This document shows, piece after piece, positions 6,206 through 8,032 of a DNA stretch of 8,032 nucleotides. The notes under the pieces are model-generated. The model searched no databases and was not told the origin of the DNA. It saw nothing but the letters and a program-made list of their open reading frames with translations. Source of the stretch: Gammaproteobacteria bacterium (lineage in GTDB: Bacteria; Pseudomonadota; Gammaproteobacteria; Enterobacterales; Kangiellaceae); contig NVTT01000002.1 of assembly GCA_002401655.1 (NCBI GenBank), forward strand, positions 55,017 to 63,048, given 5' to 3'. The translations under genes were made by a program, and so were the position numbers. Position 1 is the first letter of the stretch. Every line of letters starts with the position of its first letter.

Positions 6206-6629
6206 TAGGGAAAAAACCTATATAAAGTTATTTAACAATTCAATCCCTTGTCAATTTGTAAGTAGTTGATTATACCTTTTAAATTTGCTAACTATTTAAT
6301 TCTAACTGGTAATATTTACACTATAATACATTAATGTGGAAGTCTAGGATATTGCAAGAGTAACCATATCGATTGTAGCTCTGCAAAAGAAATCAATTCA
6401 TTAACAGTCGGCTATAATATAGAAGAGTTAAATTGTAAGCAAATGCTTTTATTTAGAGCTTGCTTAAGCGATGTTATTCATCATATGATCGCGCTTTAGG
6501 CACTTATTATCAGTAATTTTAGCAAACTAGACCAAGCTTTGTGAACTCCGTCACACTTTGCTCTCAATGTTTGTAAAAGCCTCTTTCTAAAACGTTATAT
6601 AAATCTAATTGTTTGGAGCTTTAACGAAA
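6206..6629. other. Divergent intergenic region, 424 bp, no gene seen
   Basis: AT-rich DNA between the two divergent chalcone-isomerase-like genes; I see no convincing frame, tRNA or standard RNA gene. For the minus-strand gene there is a perfect TTGACA (6254-6249) but only poor -10 matches at the right distance. TATAAT occurs on the plus strand at 6322-6327 and 6413-6418, both without a good -35. Small palindromes include AAGCA/TGCTT (6437-6448), GCTTAAGC and ATCATATGAT (both between 6470 and 6490). The length and the scattered -10-like boxes leave room for a regulator site or a small RNA, but nothing identifies one. Confidence 0.4.
6571..6600 (+). promoter_or_regulatory. Possible promoter of the TonB-domain fusion gene
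   Basis: TTGTAA (6571-6576) and TTATAT (6595-6600) lie 18 nt apart, 30 nt before the start codon, with TTGGAG as a ribosome-binding site in between (11 nt from the ATG, somewhat far). The region is AT-rich, so chance matches are likely. Confidence 0.3.
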
Positions 6630-8032
6630 ATGTTTTCGTTTTTTTCTCATATTAAACTAACTATATCAAAAATATTTGATAGCATTAAGTTGTTTAAATT
6701 ACTCTTAGGTTTCCTATTTTTAATTAACATTTCATCCTCAAATCTTTATGCTCTTGAATCAAACAACCTTAATGGTACTCCTCTCAAATTGCTTGGTATA
6801 GCTATCCATAACGAATTAAGAAATGAGATCTACATAGGTGCAATGTTTGCCCCAGCCGAAGTGGATAACTATGAATCTCTTTACGATACTTCAATAACAA
6901 AAAATATGAGTTTACGGTTTATACAGGGCTATTCAAAACGAAAAGTTGCTCGTCTTTGGAAACAACGGATTGCGATGAACAATGAAAAATCAAAGTGGCA
7001 ACCATTGACCAAAGACATCATTCGTTTTGCAAAAATATTTAAGAGATCGATGCAAGCCGGAGATGAGATAAAATTAATTTACATCCCAAATGAAGGAACA
7101 AAGATTTATTTAAATACTAGTTTGTTTTTGGTCGTTCAAAATCCAGAGTTTTATACTGTTTTACTTAATATTTGGTACGGAAAAGTCCCACCTAGCAAGC
7201 TTTTTAAAACTGGTATAACTGGCAAAAATACGGATTATTTACAAAAAAAAATTATCACTCAATACGAGTCACTGATATCAATACCAGGTAGATTTGAAAA
7301 AGATAAACCTAAAGTAGTGAGAAACAAAAGAGTTAATACAGCGAACAATAAAAAAAGTCCCGAAATAAAAAAACCTGTCAATAAAGCTAGTAACAAGGTC
7401 ATTACAATCGCCAAATCTGCATCCTCATCAACAAAAGAATTAGTTGAAGGATTTAAATCTAATATCCCCAAAATAGTCACCCGTAAAGAAAAAATAAACT
7501 ATATTGCAGACAAAAAAGAATTGTTTAAAATTAATTTAGAATTATCAGATAGTAATCTCGATAATACCACTTTAAAACCAATTGATTTATCAGAGCCTGT
7601 TGGTAATAAACCAATAACCAAATTAGATGAAATTCCTTCACAAAATCCTCCCTTACCTCAAAACACAAAGGAAATCATTGCTAATAAATCAGATTCTAAT
7701 ACATTAAATACAAAGGTTGCTTTAGCAAAACCGGTCCAAGTTGAAGATTTCGCGAATAATTTGGAAAATTCATCGGGTAACGTTGAAGCTGTAGATAATG
7801 ATTTAATTAGAGGAGCATATGCCCGAGAGTTAATTGATACGGTTAAAAAGAACCAAAAATACCCTCGAAAAGCAATCCAAAAAGGTCATGAGGGAAATTT
7901 ACTTATCTCATTAACCATAAACGCTATTGGTGAAATTGTTAATTTAGCACTAATACAACGTTCAGGCTCAAGATATTTAGATATCGGCGTTTTAAGGCAA
8001 GTAAGAGAAATAGAACCTTTCCCTCCTATACC
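6630..8032 (+). CDS. Exported chalcone-isomerase-like domain fused to a TonB C-terminal domain (3' end outside window)
   Basis: 467 codons are visible and the frame is open to the right edge. Residues 1-41 form an export signal: a Lys-bearing n-region, a hydrophobic stretch (24-34) and a likely cleavage point after NLYA (38-41). Residues about 52-205 repeat the domain of the divergent neighbour: MSLRFIQGYSKRKVARLWKQ (93-112), AGDEIKLIYIPNEGTKIYLN (143-162), VLLNIWYGKVPPSKLFKTGITGK (177-199). A poorly conserved Lys/Asn/Ser-rich linker (about 206-395) follows. Residues 397-467 are a TonB C-terminal domain: YARELIDTV, KYPRKA (410-415), GNLLISLTINAIGEIVN (422-438), RSGSRYLDIGV (444-454) and EPFPPIP at the edge. 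This domain normally contacts the TonB box and plug of outer-membrane receptors. There is no Pro-rich XP spacer, and the N-terminal segment looks cleavable, unlike the permanent anchor that lets TonB work with ExbB/ExbD. An in-frame stop at 6606 and a GGAG support this ATG. Domain calls are strong; energy-transducing function is unproven. Confidence 0.88.
   Translation, partial: MFSFFSHIKLTISKIFDSIKLFKLLLGFLFLINISSSNLYALESNNLNGTPLKLLGIAIHNELRNEIYIGAMFAPAEVDNYESLYDTSITKNMSLRFIQGYSKRKVARLWKQRIAMNNEKSKWQPLTKDIIRFAKIFKRSMQAGDEIKLIYIPNEGTKIYLNTSLFLVVQNPEFYTVLLNIWYGKVPPSKLFKTGITGKNTDYLQKKIITQYESLISIPGRFEKDKPKVVRNKRVNTANNKKSPEIKKPVNKASNKVITIAKSASSSTKELVEGFKSNIPKIVTRKEKINYIADKKELFKINLELSDSNLDNTTLKPIDLSEPVGNKPITKLDEIPSQNPPLPQNTKEIIANKSDSNTLNTKVALAKPVQVEDFANNLENSSGNVEAVDNDLIRGAYARELIDTVKKNQKYPRKAIQKGHEGNLLISLTINAIGEIVNLALIQRSGSRYLDIGVLRQVREIEPFPPI

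Noticed and set aside
7259..7480. Hydrophobic minus-strand frame inside the TonB-fusion gene
   Set aside because: Its hydrophobicity is the complement of the Lys/Asn-rich linker codons (AAA and AAT read as TTT and ATT). The plus-strand frame continues into a clear TonB domain, so that is the real gene.
1..8032. CRISPR array, tRNA, rRNA, phage or transposase genes
   Set aside because: I looked for regularly spaced repeats, tRNA-like cloverleaf arms and recombinase motifs; none was seen. The only repeat cluster lacks CRISPR spacing.

Overview
The window is a stretch of low-GC chromosome with single-copy, independently organised genes. It looks like a marine-type gammaproteobacterium. The 2-Cys peroxiredoxin is a close textual match to the 'peroxiredoxin C' type of Vibrio, Shewanella and relatives. 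There is also an AGCS sodium:amino-acid symporter, an AidB/DmdC-type acyl-CoA dehydrogenase, a pentapeptide-repeat protein and a protein with a GlyGly-CTERM-like tail. The low GC and the intergenic palindromic repeat made me think of Kangiella/Aliikangiella or Alteromonadales-like bacteria, but the genus cannot be fixed from the sequence alone.

Layout. 1-776 (-): N-terminal 258 residues of an acyl-CoA dehydrogenase, cut by the window edge. 777-1117: non-coding, with a palindromic repeat cluster (820-989), a strong minus-strand terminator (990-1014), a FadR-like operator (1028-1038) and a candidate promoter overlapping a PsrA-like box (1043-1080). 1118-2785 (-): AGCS symporter with a TTG start and an unusual insert of about 110 residues. 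2923-3258 (-): small pentapeptide-repeat protein. 3336-4676 (-): exported single-haem c-type cytochrome domain, two Calx-beta domains, Gly/Asp/Ser linker and a sorting tail. 4762-4788: terminator. 4809-5414 (-): typical 2-Cys peroxiredoxin. 5579-6205 (-): exported chalcone-isomerase-like protein. 6206-6629: 424-bp divergent intergenic region. 6630 to the right edge (+): exported protein with a second chalcone-isomerase-like domain, a long Lys/Asn/Ser-rich linker and a TonB C-terminal domain, cut by the window edge near the end of that domain.

How the genes fit together. Most genes look like separate transcription units doing ordinary jobs: fatty-acid oxidation, amino-acid uptake, peroxide removal. 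The part that stands out is the right-hand end. Two divergent genes carry related chalcone-isomerase-like domains; one stands alone, the other is fused to a TonB C-terminal domain and has a possibly cleavable N-terminal signal instead of a classic TonB anchor. I infer that the two products act together in the periplasm, perhaps binding a hydrophobic ligand and touching an outer-membrane TonB-dependent receptor or another envelope partner. No exbB, exbD or receptor gene lies in the window to support a specific role. The second notable region is the acyl-CoA dehydrogenase upstream region, where fatty-acid-regulator-like sites sit behind a terminator and a repeat cluster.
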